From Heliocidaris erythrogramma (Eukaryota > Echinodermata > Echinoidea > Camarodonta > Echinometridae), in the NCBI GenBank assembly GCA_025617745.1, contig CM046862.1, positions 55,153,946 to 55,217,945 of the forward strand: a DNA stretch of 64,000 bases, in the 5' to 3' direction. The notes under the pieces are model-generated. The model had not been told where the DNA came from, made no database searches, and saw nothing but the letters and a program-made list of their open reading frames with translations. Shown one piece after another: positions 48,480-60,211 of this stretch. Position numbers and translations under genes: made by a program. The first letter of the stretch is position 1, and each line of letters opens with the position of its first letter.

Positions 48480-49895
48480 TACTCTGACCTACTTCCGTAG
48501 TACATTTTGGAGGCATACTTTGCTGTGTTAAAAACAGACTCGGAAAAATACGTTCTCCATAGGTATAACACGTGAAAAGATGTCTCACTTTTTCTTGATA
48601 TTTCATATCTTACTCTATCTTTTTCAAGTCTGATTTTTGCACGAGAAAAGGATGGATAGTTAAAAAAACATTTCTTGAACCTTTTTTGTCAATAAATGCC
48701 GATATGAATCCCTTGGATAATGCCTGCTTTTCGACAGAGTCATCTGCCATAGGGTTAACACGTGAAAACATGGATTTTAAAAATGATTATAGTTCCTCTA
48801 GTATTACCTTGAATTTAGTGCAAATGTGGCTTACATGTAATTTGAGACTCTGAAAAGGCTTAATGAAGGCTCAAAAGGTGCAAGGGACCCCGCATAAATC
48901 CCCGGGAATATGCATGCTTTTGGCCTTCCATCTCCCATAGGTTAACACGCAAAAACGGGAATTTTTGAATGATTATAATTCCCCCAGAATTAAATCAAAA
49001 TTTAAAAAAATGTGCCTTGAATAAAATTTAAAGCTCTGAAAATGTATAATTAAGATTCAACTAGTTGAATAGACCCGCATAAATCCCCGGGAATATGCAT
49101 GCTTTTTACCAAAAAAAGGTCTCTCCTGCCATAGGTTTACACGCGAAAACAAGGAATTTTAGGATGATTATAATTCCCATAATTTTTATTTGAAAATATA
49201 AAAAACGTGATTTACATAAAATTTAAAGCTCTGAAAAGGTACAATGAAGGCTTGATGAGTCCAGTAAACCCCCATAAATCCCGGGAATATGCATGCTTTT
49301 GACCAAAAACGTCTCGCCTGCCACCGTTGCCTGCCATAGGTTAACACGCAAAAACAAGGAATTTTAGGGTGATTATAATTCCCATAATTTTTCTTTGAAA
49401 ATATAAAAAATGTGATTTATATGAAATTTAAAGCTCTGATAAGGTATAATGAAGGCTTGGTGAGTCCAGTAAACCCCCATAAATCCCCGGGAATATGCCT
49501 GCTTTTGGCCTTCCAGCTCCCATTGGTTAACACATGAAAACAGGGGTTTTGAAATGATTTTAATTCCCCTAGTATTTATTTGAAATTATGAAAAATGTGA
49601 TTTACATGAAATTTAAAGCTCTGAAAGGGTATAATTGAGGATCGATGAGTCCAATAAACCCCCCATAAATCCCCGGGAATATGCATGCTTTTGGCCTTCC
49701 AGCTCCCATTGGTTAACACATGAAAACAGGGGTTTTGAAATGATTTTAATTCCCCTAGTATTTATTTGAAATTATGAAAAATGTGATTTACATGAAATTT
49801 AAAGCTATGGAAGGGTATAATTGAGGCTCGGTGAGTCCAATAAACCCCGCACAAATCCCCGGGAATATGCATGCTTTCGACCAAAAAAATAATTT
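48480..49895 (+). repeat. Satellite of ~187-bp monomers, about seven copies
   Basis: The word aaatccccgggaatatgcat recurs at about 48,896, 49,080, 49,276, 49,481, 49,667 and 49,853, with a more divergent one near 48,700 and perhaps another before it. Other landmarks per monomer are ggttaacacgtgaaaac, atgattataattccc, and tttaaagctctgaaa. Monomers are 184-205 bp and grow more alike toward the right end, the last two full ones being nearly identical. Confidence 0.9.
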
Positions 49896-50100
49896 GCCAT
49901 ACTACACGTGCATTCCAATTTGTTATCGATGACCCAATGTAAATGGGCGTGTACCGATCACGTGAGTGACGACATCCAATGAGATCGTGCACTAGCAGAC
50001 GACCATGTAGCAGACGTACGTCCGCCCGAAAGCAAACCCAACCTAGCCGGTTAGAAGAAAATCTAACTAAATTCCAGTTCACTACTATATTTCTAATGTA
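49896..50100. promoter_or_regulatory. CpG-containing, CCAAT and E-box-bearing unique segment
   Basis: It contains gacccaatgtaaatgggc, gatcacgtgagtgacgac, catccaatgaga and cagacgtacgtccgcccg, that is two CCAAT boxes, a CACGTG E-box and clustered CpGs in otherwise AT-rich DNA. A promoter is possible. A minus-strand frame of 106 codons covers it but is interrupted in the satellite and has no known domain. Confidence 0.25.
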
Positions 50101-50954
50101 CCAGAGGCAAAATTCAATGTGTTAAATTCATAAATTCGTATCATCAATGTTCTATCACCGCATTACGCCTAGCCTAATGGCTGATGTTCATGCAAGCAGC
50201 ATGGAATAGCTGAGCGGAATAGGTGCATGGACATGATATTGAGTCACCCTGTATAAATATCAGAAATAAATAGATGTCTAGCACTATCTAGGTTTGGTCT
50301 ACCCCTCTGCGATCCCGATCGAGGTGGTGGCGTTGCCGATTATATGTCATTTTGCCAAAACTTGGCTCATCAAGGTTTTTTTGCTTGCTGTTCGTTGTTT
50401 GCTTGTCTTTGGTACCGAGAGACCGAAATGTAGTGTGTGTGGGGGGGGGGGGGTGATTCTGAACCCTGTTATGGATATAAGTCTGACACTGACATTCTAT
50501 ATGACAAGGGCGAATGCGGGATGTAGTAAAAGGGTGGGGGCACAAAATTGATGCAGGGCTGTCTGTCAAAGGAGATTTTTTTTCCATTTTAAAAAAAATT
50601 TTCTCCAGCCCTCCAAAAGTTGCAGGTGTAGGGTATCAGATATTATTAGTCCAGTTTTCCTCCATAATTCTCTGACAAGCCAAAAAAGTTATCAGTTCTA
50701 AAAGGGGGATACAATTTTATTTAAAAGCCTCCTAAATCCGCCACTGATCCATGCCCGGACTGTGAGGTCAGTCTTGCGAGGTGGGCCTTTTTACAACTTT
50801 TTCTCGGAGGGTTAATAGAACGACATTGTTAGGCTCTTGGGCTTCCAAACTAAATTTGGTGCTCGATCCGGGTTTTTTCACAATTTAGGCAAGATCCCGT
50901 ATATGCCAAATTGGGTTTCAAGAAGGGGACCGCGGCCGATTCGCCCCCTTCCTG
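50101..50954. other. Mixed unique DNA with a degenerate poly-G MITE
   Basis: No gene is supported. Around 50,500-50,750, the words ttctctgacaagccaaaaaa and ctaaatccgccactgatcc show a worn CAGTGG-type MITE. Confidence 0.5.
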
Positions 50955-52850
50955 ATCCGCCCCTGCTATTCTGCCATGGATGTGAAGAATATAATTGCAT
51001 AGTGTTGGTGGTCGATCTCATTAAATTGGAAGATTGGAGGGGGGAAGCAATAAGAGATCATTTTTATTATTATTTTTTTTTTAAATTTTGTTCCAATTGC
51101 TTTATTTTTACTGTTTGTTTTTGTTGGGGTTTTTTTTTTTTTTTTTTGCTCAGTGATTTGTTTTTTAATCATGTAAATCTATTTCCTAATAAAAACACAA
51201 ATTAAAAAAATAAGAGATCATTATTTTTTCCTCAATTCTATTGGAGTCATTTTTACAGATCTGTTGTAAGAGAGAAAAGAGAGTATGAGAAAAATGAGGG
51301 GGGGGGAGAGACAAAGAGAGATGGGGGCAAAAGTAATGGGATATTCCTACAAAGACAGAATATGATTGGTAATAATTAAATTATATCATCAGCAGCTGCT
51401 ATATTGTTGGTTACTAGTTAATTCAAAACACGGAGGCCATCCCCCTTTTCGTACAATCGGTAAAGGCCCTGTTGCGTTGGTGATGGCTTCGGAGCAAGCC
51501 CCTATACTGTTTTCTTCGCCTGTCGTCTCACATTTCTACAGCAGAATATTACAAATAACTTACCGTAAGTTGGTTATATTGGTGGCGTATCCAGGAATGC
51601 AGGGAGAGGGGGGAGGCTCACGCCTGACGAACAAAAAAATCATCAGATGCATTCTAATTTGAATTTTTAGGACAAGCAAGGAAAAAATTATAACAGTTTT
51701 CAGATTATTTCTGTGCGGGGGGGGGGGGGGGGTACACATTTCCTTTCATATTATGTCAGATTTTGTTTTGGCTGGCACATAGGGGCATGTACATTCCTGG
51801 ATAATCTTGGATACGCCACTCTTAATTTAATCTTTATATTTATATAAGGAATTGCTCGCACGCAATCTCATTTTATTAAAGCCTTTTCTGTCTTGAATTT
51901 TAAAAGAATAAGGCTAATAAAATTACATTGCAGGTCTATAATCCCTATAATTTCCATAAATCATATCAAATGAAATATTCTGATTTAATAGAAAAATTTT
52001 TAAATAACTTTTCACGACATTCCCGTCAGATATCGCAGTGTTTGCTCATACCCACTTGCACCCACTTGCACCCACTTGCACACACTTCACTTCAATCCCT
52101 TTCCTTCCCCTTTTTGTTTGTAGTAAAAAAAAATGTTTCCAGTTAGTGACATCGCTTTTATGATATAGACATTTATATTAATTATGGTTTCCATGTAGCC
52201 CTTTCCACTGGCTGCTATTCATTCAAGCATTTTGCTTAAGATAGCTGGCCCCTGCATTTCTGTTATTTCTACTTGTTCATCTCGATTTATAATCTTGTCT
52301 TTATTCTGTTGTCATTGTTATTTAATTGTCACATTTTTGAATTTGAACAATTATGTTGTATATTTATTACTATAATTGTTTGTAAATTTGTTATTTGATT
52401 TGACAATAAATGCAGAAACTCCTGCCAAAAAAAATATAGAGCTTAATATCAGGGAACATATTTGGACCCCCCCCCCCCCCCCCCCATCATCACATAAATA
52501 TTAATAGAAATTTCATAGCAAATAACTTTAACAAAAATACAAACATCTAGTCCGAAGCCCCCCTCCCAACTCTCACCTTCTCCTCCCTGGTGCAGTTAGA
52601 GTTGATTCCTATTTGTTTGGGGACATAAGTTTGTATTTGAAGGGACAATATCAAGATTATGCCCTTTATTTTAGTTACGGCTTTACCAAAAGGCAAAAGC
52701 ACTTGTCCAGAAAAAGAAGAAAAAATAAAGAAAATACAAACATCTTGATTAAGACTATAACCTTTCCCTCTCGGTCGATCGACATGTACCACAATATATA
52801 CGCGTGCTTTATTTCGGCACTGAGCACTCTTCGTATTTAAACTCTTTGCT
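50955..52850 (-). repeat. Inverted copy of the 11,770-13,060 part of the tandem unit
   Basis: Landmarks run in reverse: the segment next to the poly-G MITE (ctattctgccatggatgtga), the gagcaagcccctatactg word, the X end (ggtggcgtatccaggaat at about 51,582), the poly-C/poly-G runs, and the X start (caaagagtttaaatacgaag as reverse complement at about 52,830-52,850). It is more diverged than copies within the array. Family sequence in direct orientation resumes at 52,850, so the segment looks like a local inversion or inverted insertion. Confidence 0.75.
52051..52432 (+). mobile_element. Retroposed sequence with poly(A), inside inverted X
   Basis: It interrupts X between gtttgctcat and atagagcttaata, which are contiguous in the other copies. 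It begins with three tandem acccacttgc words and ends gacaataaatgcagaaactcctgcc plus eight A, giving a polyadenylation signal ~20 nt before the tail. No open frame of interest. It could be a SINE, a 5'-truncated LINE or a processed transcript. Confidence 0.65.
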
Positions 52851-53885
52851 TAGGCTTAGTTCTTCCTGTAGCTAGGCAGGCAGCAACCGCTGTCTTCCAT
52901 CTTGTTCAGATCTTCCGCCGAAATCTTCCCCTCATCCCACATCAGTCTCTCAATCACAATTCAAATATTATTGCTTGAATATCTTTATAAACTTCTCTTT
53001 GATCCCCTTAGATAATTCTCTTTCTTGGAGAAAATCACAACGCATAATGCATGTATTATCAATTGTGATATATATTATTGTTTTCAAATATGAAATGTGA
53101 TATTACATTTATTAACTAGTTTTAAAGTAAAAAAACGATTATTTAAATACAAATCTTCTCATGAGAATGATATCAGCTGGGAGATGTCTAATTTCCCCTT
53201 ATTTTTGCGATGAGTACTGCCACTGTTGCGCAGTGCTCAAGAATACAAGCTGTATATGCAAATAGCAAAAAAAGTATGCTTTTCAGAAAGCTAAATGCAC
53301 CATGCTTAACGCTTGAGTACAGGTGTTTAAAAGAAAACCCCAAATGAATCTTGATCAACGTGAGAGATATATTGTGAGCCTCTTATACTCTGTTGTTTAT
53401 ATGGAAGAACTGTGTCCCCTGAGGGGATTGATCTTGAAATCTCGCATATTCAAAATATGATAAGAAATAGTTAAAATGTTGGACCAAATTCTCATACCAC
53501 ATGCCTGTGTGCAGCACAGTGCTTTTGCCTATATGACTTACAACAGAATTCAGTCAATTTCTCGTCAAATGATTCCAAAGTCCCATAAATATATTGAGTT
53601 ATTCTTATGAACTGCATAATCAAACTTTCCAAATTGATTGTGGATAGTTGGGTTTTTTCACTTAAGGATCAGAACTTAACTTTATCTTTAAAGATAAGTT
53701 GTCTTGGTTATGTGATAACACAACCAAAGAAACTACCTCGGACCAATAGGGAAATGCTGATCATGTAGTATTGCAAAATTTGTGTATACGGAGAGGTTTA
53801 TGAACTTCAAAATGGTTAAAAAACAAAACTAACAAACAAACAGGCAAAAAAAAACAACAACAAAGAAAAAAAAACAAAGAAAAAT
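52851..53885 (+). repeat. Partial family copy
   Basis: It runs from the gtagctaggcaggcagcaac block through cagctgggagatgtctaat and gatgagtactgccactgttg to ggatcagaacttaacttta, then an A-rich stretch. Up to 53,680 it parallels 37,150-37,780. After that it continues with the segment that appears inverted at 39,015-39,175. Confidence 0.75.
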
Positions 53886-54500
53886 CACACTTGAAGGTTC
53901 AACCCATAAATTTGTCAACTTTCTTGGAGTGATTATAATAATGTGATAAGAGTACATATTGTAACTCAGTTTCTTTTATTGAGCGGCACTGCTTATTCTT
54001 GTATAATTTAATTTAGAGCCCTGTGCCCCTCCTGCCCCCTGTCCCAATGCCTCATATTGTGCTGATATCAGTAAGGGGATCATGAAGCCTCTCTATTTCT
54101 GTGCATGGAGCTATATGGCCCTTTTGTTGACTTCAGGGTATATTTTATAAACGACATCTTGATATATAGGTAAAAAGGGCACTTAGCAGAAAACAAAGAA
54201 TAGTTGGAGGTAACAAAAATCTTATCATAAAGCAGAGGCGGCTGAACGTCCAGCTCGGGCAATGGAAGTGGAGGGGCACCTTTTGTCCACCAAACAAAAG
54301 TGCACCCCTACTTTTATTATCCGTGGCCCGACGTTCCGCCGCGTCTGTCAAAAGGAATACTGATTGGAAAAGAAATTGGGCAATGATCGGACGAAAACAG
54401 TGGCGCTAATCAGATTTCGAAACGGGCACTTTTCTGAGCTTAAAATGGGCACTTATCAGAAGGTTAAAAGGGCACTTATTACATTCAAAAATGGGGCACT
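53886..54500 (+). repeat. Third, truncated copy of the 42.9-43.7 kb duplicated block
   Basis: It starts cacttgaaggttcaacccat, includes ttttattgagcggcactgct and the left part of the long hairpin, and continues to aagggcacttatta before diverging. Confidence 0.8.
54180..54346. repeat. Long hairpin, third copy, right arm truncated
   Basis: The left arm is intact, but the right arm stops after gacgttccgccgcgtctg and jumps to aaaaggaatactgattgg. The structure can no longer close fully. Confidence 0.75.
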
Positions 54501-55139
54501 GCCCTGAGCCACCGCCTCTGAATGAAAAAGCCATGCATATCAATTTTAATGCCGCCTAATACGCCTCACAATTGTATCTTAAAACATGGTTTCCTGTGAA
54601 AATTGTTATATTTACAAATTCACTTACTGTTGAAAATAACTGATGAATAATCCTTTCACGATATTGAACTTAATAGCTACCCCCCCCCCCCCAAAAAAAA
54701 ATAAATAAATGCTGCCCTGAATCCTCTAGGAAATGCTTTTGAAGAAATCAGACAATTTTGAGAGTGTGCCTTTCTAAATCGTTTAAGTTTTACGTTAATA
54801 AAAAAAAAATTGTTCCTTGCCTTACATTCGAATATAGAAATGAGTAAAGGAAGATTGAAAAAGCAAACATATTTTCAGAAGTGATTCGGAAGGTTAAACT
54901 CATTTCGATGATTGCCCTGATAATAGTGTTTCAATAAATTTGCTCAGTAATTTACCTGAAATATCCGTATTACAGAAATCAAGACCTTGCTGAAAATCAC
55001 TATCGACCTCATGTAGCGAAAATAATTACTGAAGATAATTGATAATAATAGTAATGTTTTAAGCCACTTCAGTCATCAAACTGCTCTTTCAGCAGGCCCT
55101 GCATAACATAATATGTTATTATTACCTTTCTCCATTCTA
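54501..55139. other. AT-rich DNA with half of a dispersed duplication
   Basis: No gene is seen. 54,880-55,045 (aagtgattcggaaggttaaa ... accttgctgaaaatcac) recurs at 55,608-55,795 and, weakly, at 59,940-60,055. Confidence 0.6.
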
Positions 55140-55275
55140 ATAATATGCTGAGCGCCTGGTTAGGAGGCAGAAGGTCCCATTTTTTAAATTTTTGAAGTCT
55201 TTGGTATGACTCGGCCCAGGTTCGAACCCACGACCTTCCGTTCATGAGGCGGGTGCTCTAACAAACTGAGCCAAC
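55140..55275 (-). mobile_element. tRNA-derived SINE head
   Basis: On the minus strand: ttggctcagtttgttagagc (A box), then cgcctcatgaacgg (an anticodon-loop-like ctcatga), then gtcgtgggttcgaacctggg (B box). The anticodon stem has mismatches at both ends and the acceptor stem does not pair, so a SINE head is favoured over a tRNA gene. Confidence 0.6.
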
Positions 55276-55289
55276 ATGCCCGGTGAACA

Positions 55290-57535
55290 GAGTGAGGAAC
55301 AGAGAGGGAAGGAATAGAAACAGATAATTAAAATGAAAGAAATAGAAATTAGTCCCCAAAAAATTGATAAACGAGAAAAAAAAAATAGATCATCAAGAAA
55401 GAAAAGAGGTCTAGAGTAGCGTGCAAACATCCAAATGAAAGGGAAGTGTGAACTAAGAAAGAAATTACCAAAAACAAAAAAGGAAGCAAAGAGTGAAAAC
55501 AAATTATTATAAAGTGATTTGAAAAGGCAAAATAATATTTTTTGAGACTAAAATTAACGAATGTTGGAGCAAATTGTCCCCAACTACATCACAGTGAAGA
55601 TTCTAAAAGCAAACATAATATTTTCAGAAGTGATTCGAAAGATTAAACTCATTTCGATGATTGCCCTGATAATAGTGTTTCAATAAAATTGCTCAGTAAA
55701 TTTACCTGAAATATCCATATAATAGAAATCAAGACCTTGCTGAAAATCACCGTCGACCTCATGTAGCGAAAATAATTACTGAAGATAATTGAGAAACATA
55801 CTAGGAAGGATTAGAAAGAGAAAATTAAAATGAAAGAAACATAATGAAAACTTTTTGATGAATTTGAGCAAAAGCTCCGCCGTGTGTATAGCTGTGCGGA
55901 TCGCGACACGGCTGAGCGAAAGGCCTGACCACAAAGCTCTTCATTGGTACGGACTATTCCATTATGTCAATACGGGGGTTTCCATGCACAGAGGGGTTAC
56001 ATAGGTACAGTAAATTACAAAACCCAACCACAGAACTCCTGGTAACATGCTTCGTGTGTTATAAGAATGGGGTCACGTGACTCAAAATGACGTCACGTAC
56101 ACGATTTTTTAGAGCTTCTTTGTGATTTAAGCTCAAACTTCAGGAAGAAAATGATCACTGGATTTTTGAACAATCAGAAAACATTTTATATCACAATGTA
56201 GATAATTTATTAGGCTTTATAAATCCGTTTGCCCTTTTGTGCCATGAACCATCGTTGCTTCGCCAGTGGGGAAGAAAGGTATCGGTGTCGGCAAAATTGG
56301 GCGGATTGGAGTGGTTTTCGGACGATTTCCCATAGACAAAACTCGTGGTGTTCATGACTTTGAAGAAAAAATGATCACTAGAAAAGCAATGAAATTCGAC
56401 AAAATTTGTATCATATGAAAGATGAAATAATTAAGTGTCAAAAACTGCTTGCCCTTTTTAGCAATCTGTATACGAACAAGTGAGATATGAACGATAAATT
56501 GCAAAACAGAGCGTGGTTTTCTAGCGTTTCCCGTGTTAGAGCGTGTGTGTGAATATAGTGAAACTTCCGTGCAGGCAAATGCACGCAAGTTTTCATCATG
56601 TAGAAAGTCCATAAAACTTGATAAACGAGAAATAAAAACAAAAAATAGATAAAGAAAGAAAGGTCTAGAGTGGCGTGCAAACATGCAAATGCAAGGGAAG
56701 GGTGAGATAATTAACATAAAGGAAATTAAAATCAAATAGGAAGCAAAGAGTGAAAATAGATAATAAAATAAAGAAGGAACGGCAAAGCAATATTTTTTAA
56801 AGAATAAAATTAAGAAAGGAGATAATTATAAGAATAGAAAGATCATGAGGGATTGATATAATCAATACATGTATATCAAAGATCGGAAAAAGAAGGAATG
56901 AAAAAGAGAAAGAAAATAGAAAAGAAAAAGGACGAATAAAAAAAAATCAAATAACGATAGATAGCCTACGTGTCAATGTAACCCCCCAAAAATAAAAATA
57001 AATGTGAATAAATAGATTATTGTAATTACACATCAAACAGGAAATATGAAATAAATCGAAAGAAACTAAATGGAAAAAGGAAAGAAAAATCAAAGAATTG
57101 CTGGGATAAAGCAAAATCATAGAAATATAAAAAGGCAAATCGGGAGTCGTGTAAGAAGAGGGAACAAAGAGGAAAAACACATGAAAAAAACCAATGAGGG
57201 AGATAGCGAAATTCGGGGAAGATTGAATTACCGCGTTTGAGGGAACATTGAAGCGCGAGAGGATGCGATATACTGGAGCGATCGGAAAAAAAGCATAACC
57301 ATATGCACACACCCACACAAACACATAGGCCTACAGTCAAAAAGTATAACATTTCATCTTTAGACTAGTTTACATGACCTTGTTTTTTTCTCTTTTGTTG
57401 TTGTTGTTGTTTCAATGCAAGAGCTAGAGAGAGGGGGAATTATGAAAAAGAGAATGAAGCCAACACTCCAAATGATACACAAATAAATTTTAAACAAAAG
57501 GTTAATTTGGACAGCAAAGAAACAGACAAAGCAAG
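55290..57535. repeat. Purine-rich DNA with local duplications
   Basis: Blocks are repeated: 55,360-55,500 recurs at 56,615-56,760 (aagcaaagagtgaaaa, gtctagagtggcgtgcaaac variants), and 55,608-55,795 matches 54,880-55,045. Minus-strand frames of 80-127 codons rich in Phe, Ser and Leu come from the purine bias and have no recognisable domains. Confidence 0.6.
55870..56110. promoter_or_regulatory. CpG-containing segment with CRE and E-box
   Basis: It includes ctgtgcggatcgcgacacgg, ggggtcacgtgactcaaaat and tgacgtcacgtacacg, i.e. a CACGTG E-box followed closely by a TGACGTCA site. It stands out from the surrounding A/G-rich DNA. Promoter function is conjecture. Confidence 0.25.
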
Positions 57536-58692
57536 AAGAGCTCCCTCCCACACCCGTACCGCAGTGCGGGGGTACGGCTGTCCCGTTGATGGGACACATG
57601 GGGACACAATTTGGAGCCACCAACATCTGTGAAGTCTCGATCTTTCCCGGAGACAGCCGCCTTTAACCTACACCTACGGGGAAAAACAGGGGCCCTTGCA
57701 GAAGGGAGCCCTTCCTCCTCCTATCATGCCTCCTGGTCAGTCATCTAAGTGTACTTAACAATAGTGTACATAGAATTTGTTTAAAATTGTTTAAAGGCGA
57801 ACTAAGCAACATAAACAGATATACATTTGCATATACGGTACATGATTACATATATAATTATATAAACCCACACATTATACATACACATGCATGTACAATT
57901 AAATAAATAGAGTATTTTTCCTCATTTCCGTATAAGCTTCTCTCTTTCATTCTCTTCTCTCCCTTCTCCAGAAAAGAGTGCTGTTTAATTTTTTTCCTCC
58001 TTCTTTTCTAACAATGTGTATCATGATATGCATACATTGTGTAGAGATACTGCATTCTTAAAAGTCATACATTTAGATTAGTTCAGTTTTACGTAATTGT
58101 TAGAGAGTAATGCATAGCGATCGGTTAAGTGAAGGTTATAGTTGCAAGATATTGTGGGCTGTTAGAAATCAAATGGAAGATGTTACTTAAATTAGTTATT
58201 GCTACTTTCTTTTAATTATTAATTATTATTAAGTATTTGGCGTCACTTCCTGGGAGGGGAAAAGCGAACTGAATCACTGTAACCCTTAGGTCTCTCCTCC
58301 CGAAATTATATGAATTTTTCAGCTTCCATTCAAAAGCTAATGTAACTTCTTAAATTACTTTCCCCCTAATTTGTGAAAAGACATTAACATAGGCAATTAC
58401 AATAATCATACGATTGCATGTCGTTTTATACGCTTATCTACAGGCCTATTGTGCAATAAATAACATGATTTTTTTGCTTTTGTTTGACTATAGCATGAGT
58501 ATCACATATGAAAATACAGCCTATAGGCATTTATAAATAGGGATATAATTTGTCTGTGTGGTCACAAAAGTCTCAGCTCCTCGAATATCTGAGTTACTGG
58601 TGAACTAGAAGGGGTGCATGGACCAATCTCTCTTGGCCTCTTATACCTTGCCACCCACAACTAATCAACAGCCGAGAAGGAGACTCTCTCCA
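57536..58692. other. No gene recognised; small GC-rich island at the left end
   Basis: The part at 57,540-57,740 is GC-rich, with a short palindrome (gtaccgcagtgcgggggtac) and repeated gggacac words. The rest is AT-rich and unremarkable. Confidence 0.45.
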
Positions 58693-58696
58693 TTAA

Positions 58697-59284
58697 AGGC
58701 CTGGGGTACTCCGGCCTGAAATTGATATGAATTGAATAAATAGAGTTAAATTAAACAAACAAATCACTGAAAATAATGAAGTTATGGAATTTTTAAGTTT
58801 TGCATTATTTTGGTAAAACAGTTAAATGAACGTCATCATGAATATGCAGTGAGTGAGCTGATGATGTCATATCCCCACTTTTTCTTTTGTATTTTATTAT
58901 ATGAAATTGCAATTATTCAAATTTTCTGCTCCAAGCCTGTAACTAAAATGACTGACTCCTTATTTAATGTGTAAGTTCATCATTGCAGTAACTTATTTTG
59001 TTACAAGGGAGATATTTTTTATAGCCATGTATGAAAGAATGAAATAATGAAGATTTCATATAATATAGTTAAACAAGGAAAGTGGGGACGTGACATCATC
59101 AGTTCACTCATTACATATATAATCATGATGACTTGCATAGAACTCTTTCCCAAAATAATGTAAAACTTAAAAATTCAATAACTTCTTTATTTTTTATCGG
59201 ATTTCGATGAAATTTTCAGTGTTTTGCTTGTTTAATTTTACTCTATTCATTCAATTAATATTATTTTCAGGCCGGAGTACTCCT
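58697..59284. mobile_element. 588-bp foldback element flanked by TTAA
   Basis: TTAA lies at 58,693-58,696 and 59,285-59,288. The ends aggcctggggtactccggcc and ggccggagtactcct are inverted repeats. Pairing continues far inward: ttatggaatttttaagtttt with aaaacttaaaaattcaataa, and gagctgatgatgtcatatcc with gacgtgacatcatcagttca. Nearly the whole element folds back, leaving a central ~150 bp unpaired. TTAA targets are typical of piggyBac-type transposition. There is no transposase, so it is non-autonomous. Confidence 0.85.
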
Positions 59285-60179
59285 TTAAGGCCAATCTTCC
59301 CGCTTGGTGGGGAATTTGTTCGATCCCCCAAACTCGGTACTCTCCTTGACTGGAAGGAGAATGGAAGAAATAAAGAGAATGCAAAGAAGAATAACTAGAA
59401 ATTAATCCATGAAAAAGAAAAGAAGGAAGAAGTGGAAATGAAAATTAACCAAATTACAAGAGGAACATTAACAAAAAAGGAGGAAAGAAATAGAGAAATA
59501 AAGGGTAATGTATACTAATTATTAGACAGACAGAAAATGGACGAAAGAGAATCAAAGGAAGAAGGGAAATCAATAGAAATGGTAAAGTGGAAGATAATAT
59601 TAGACCCCCCCCCCCCCCATAGAAGAAAAAAAACAGGAAAGAAGGAAAGAGAGAGAGATAGAGAGAGATAGCAAATAAATAGAAATAATACCTATTTAAT
59701 TATGACATATATTTTATGTACAAGTCAATGTGCGCGCATGAGATGCGTCGGTTTGCGAAACCAACTGCCGAGTTATTCAATAGTATGGAAATTTAATGAA
59801 AATATTTTAATTGAAATATTGATTTGGGGAGACTTTCCGACTGTTAACTTATTCGGGGGACGCGCAAGTTAACTTAAACTTTTGAAACTACAAGCGAAAC
59901 TTAAAGTTTAGCTCCGATCGTGTGAACGTAACTTCTGCTGAATAGTGCTGCAATAAAATTGCTCAGTAAATTTACCAGAAATCTGAGGAAAATATATTTT
60001 CATGACCTTGTTGAAAAAAAGTCGACCACATGCAGCGTAATTACTGAAGATAATGGGAGAATTAAAGAGAGAGAGGGGGGGGGGGGGGAGGGATAAAGAC
60101 AAAAAAAAAATCATTAAAATATTTTTTGATATTCAATCCCTAACTAATGTATATATATAAATATATTTGAAGGACCAAA

Positions 60180-60211
<32 letters not shown>

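Noticed and set aside
55190..55270. A methionine-type tRNA gene (loop ctcatga)
   Set aside because: The anticodon stem has mismatches at both closing positions and the acceptor stem does not pair, so it is a SINE head.
55242..57352. Several minus-strand frames of 80-127 codons rich in Phe, Ser and Leu
   Set aside because: Purine-rich plus strand gives few stops on the other strand. Hydrophobic runs are composition effects, and frames change between the duplicated blocks.
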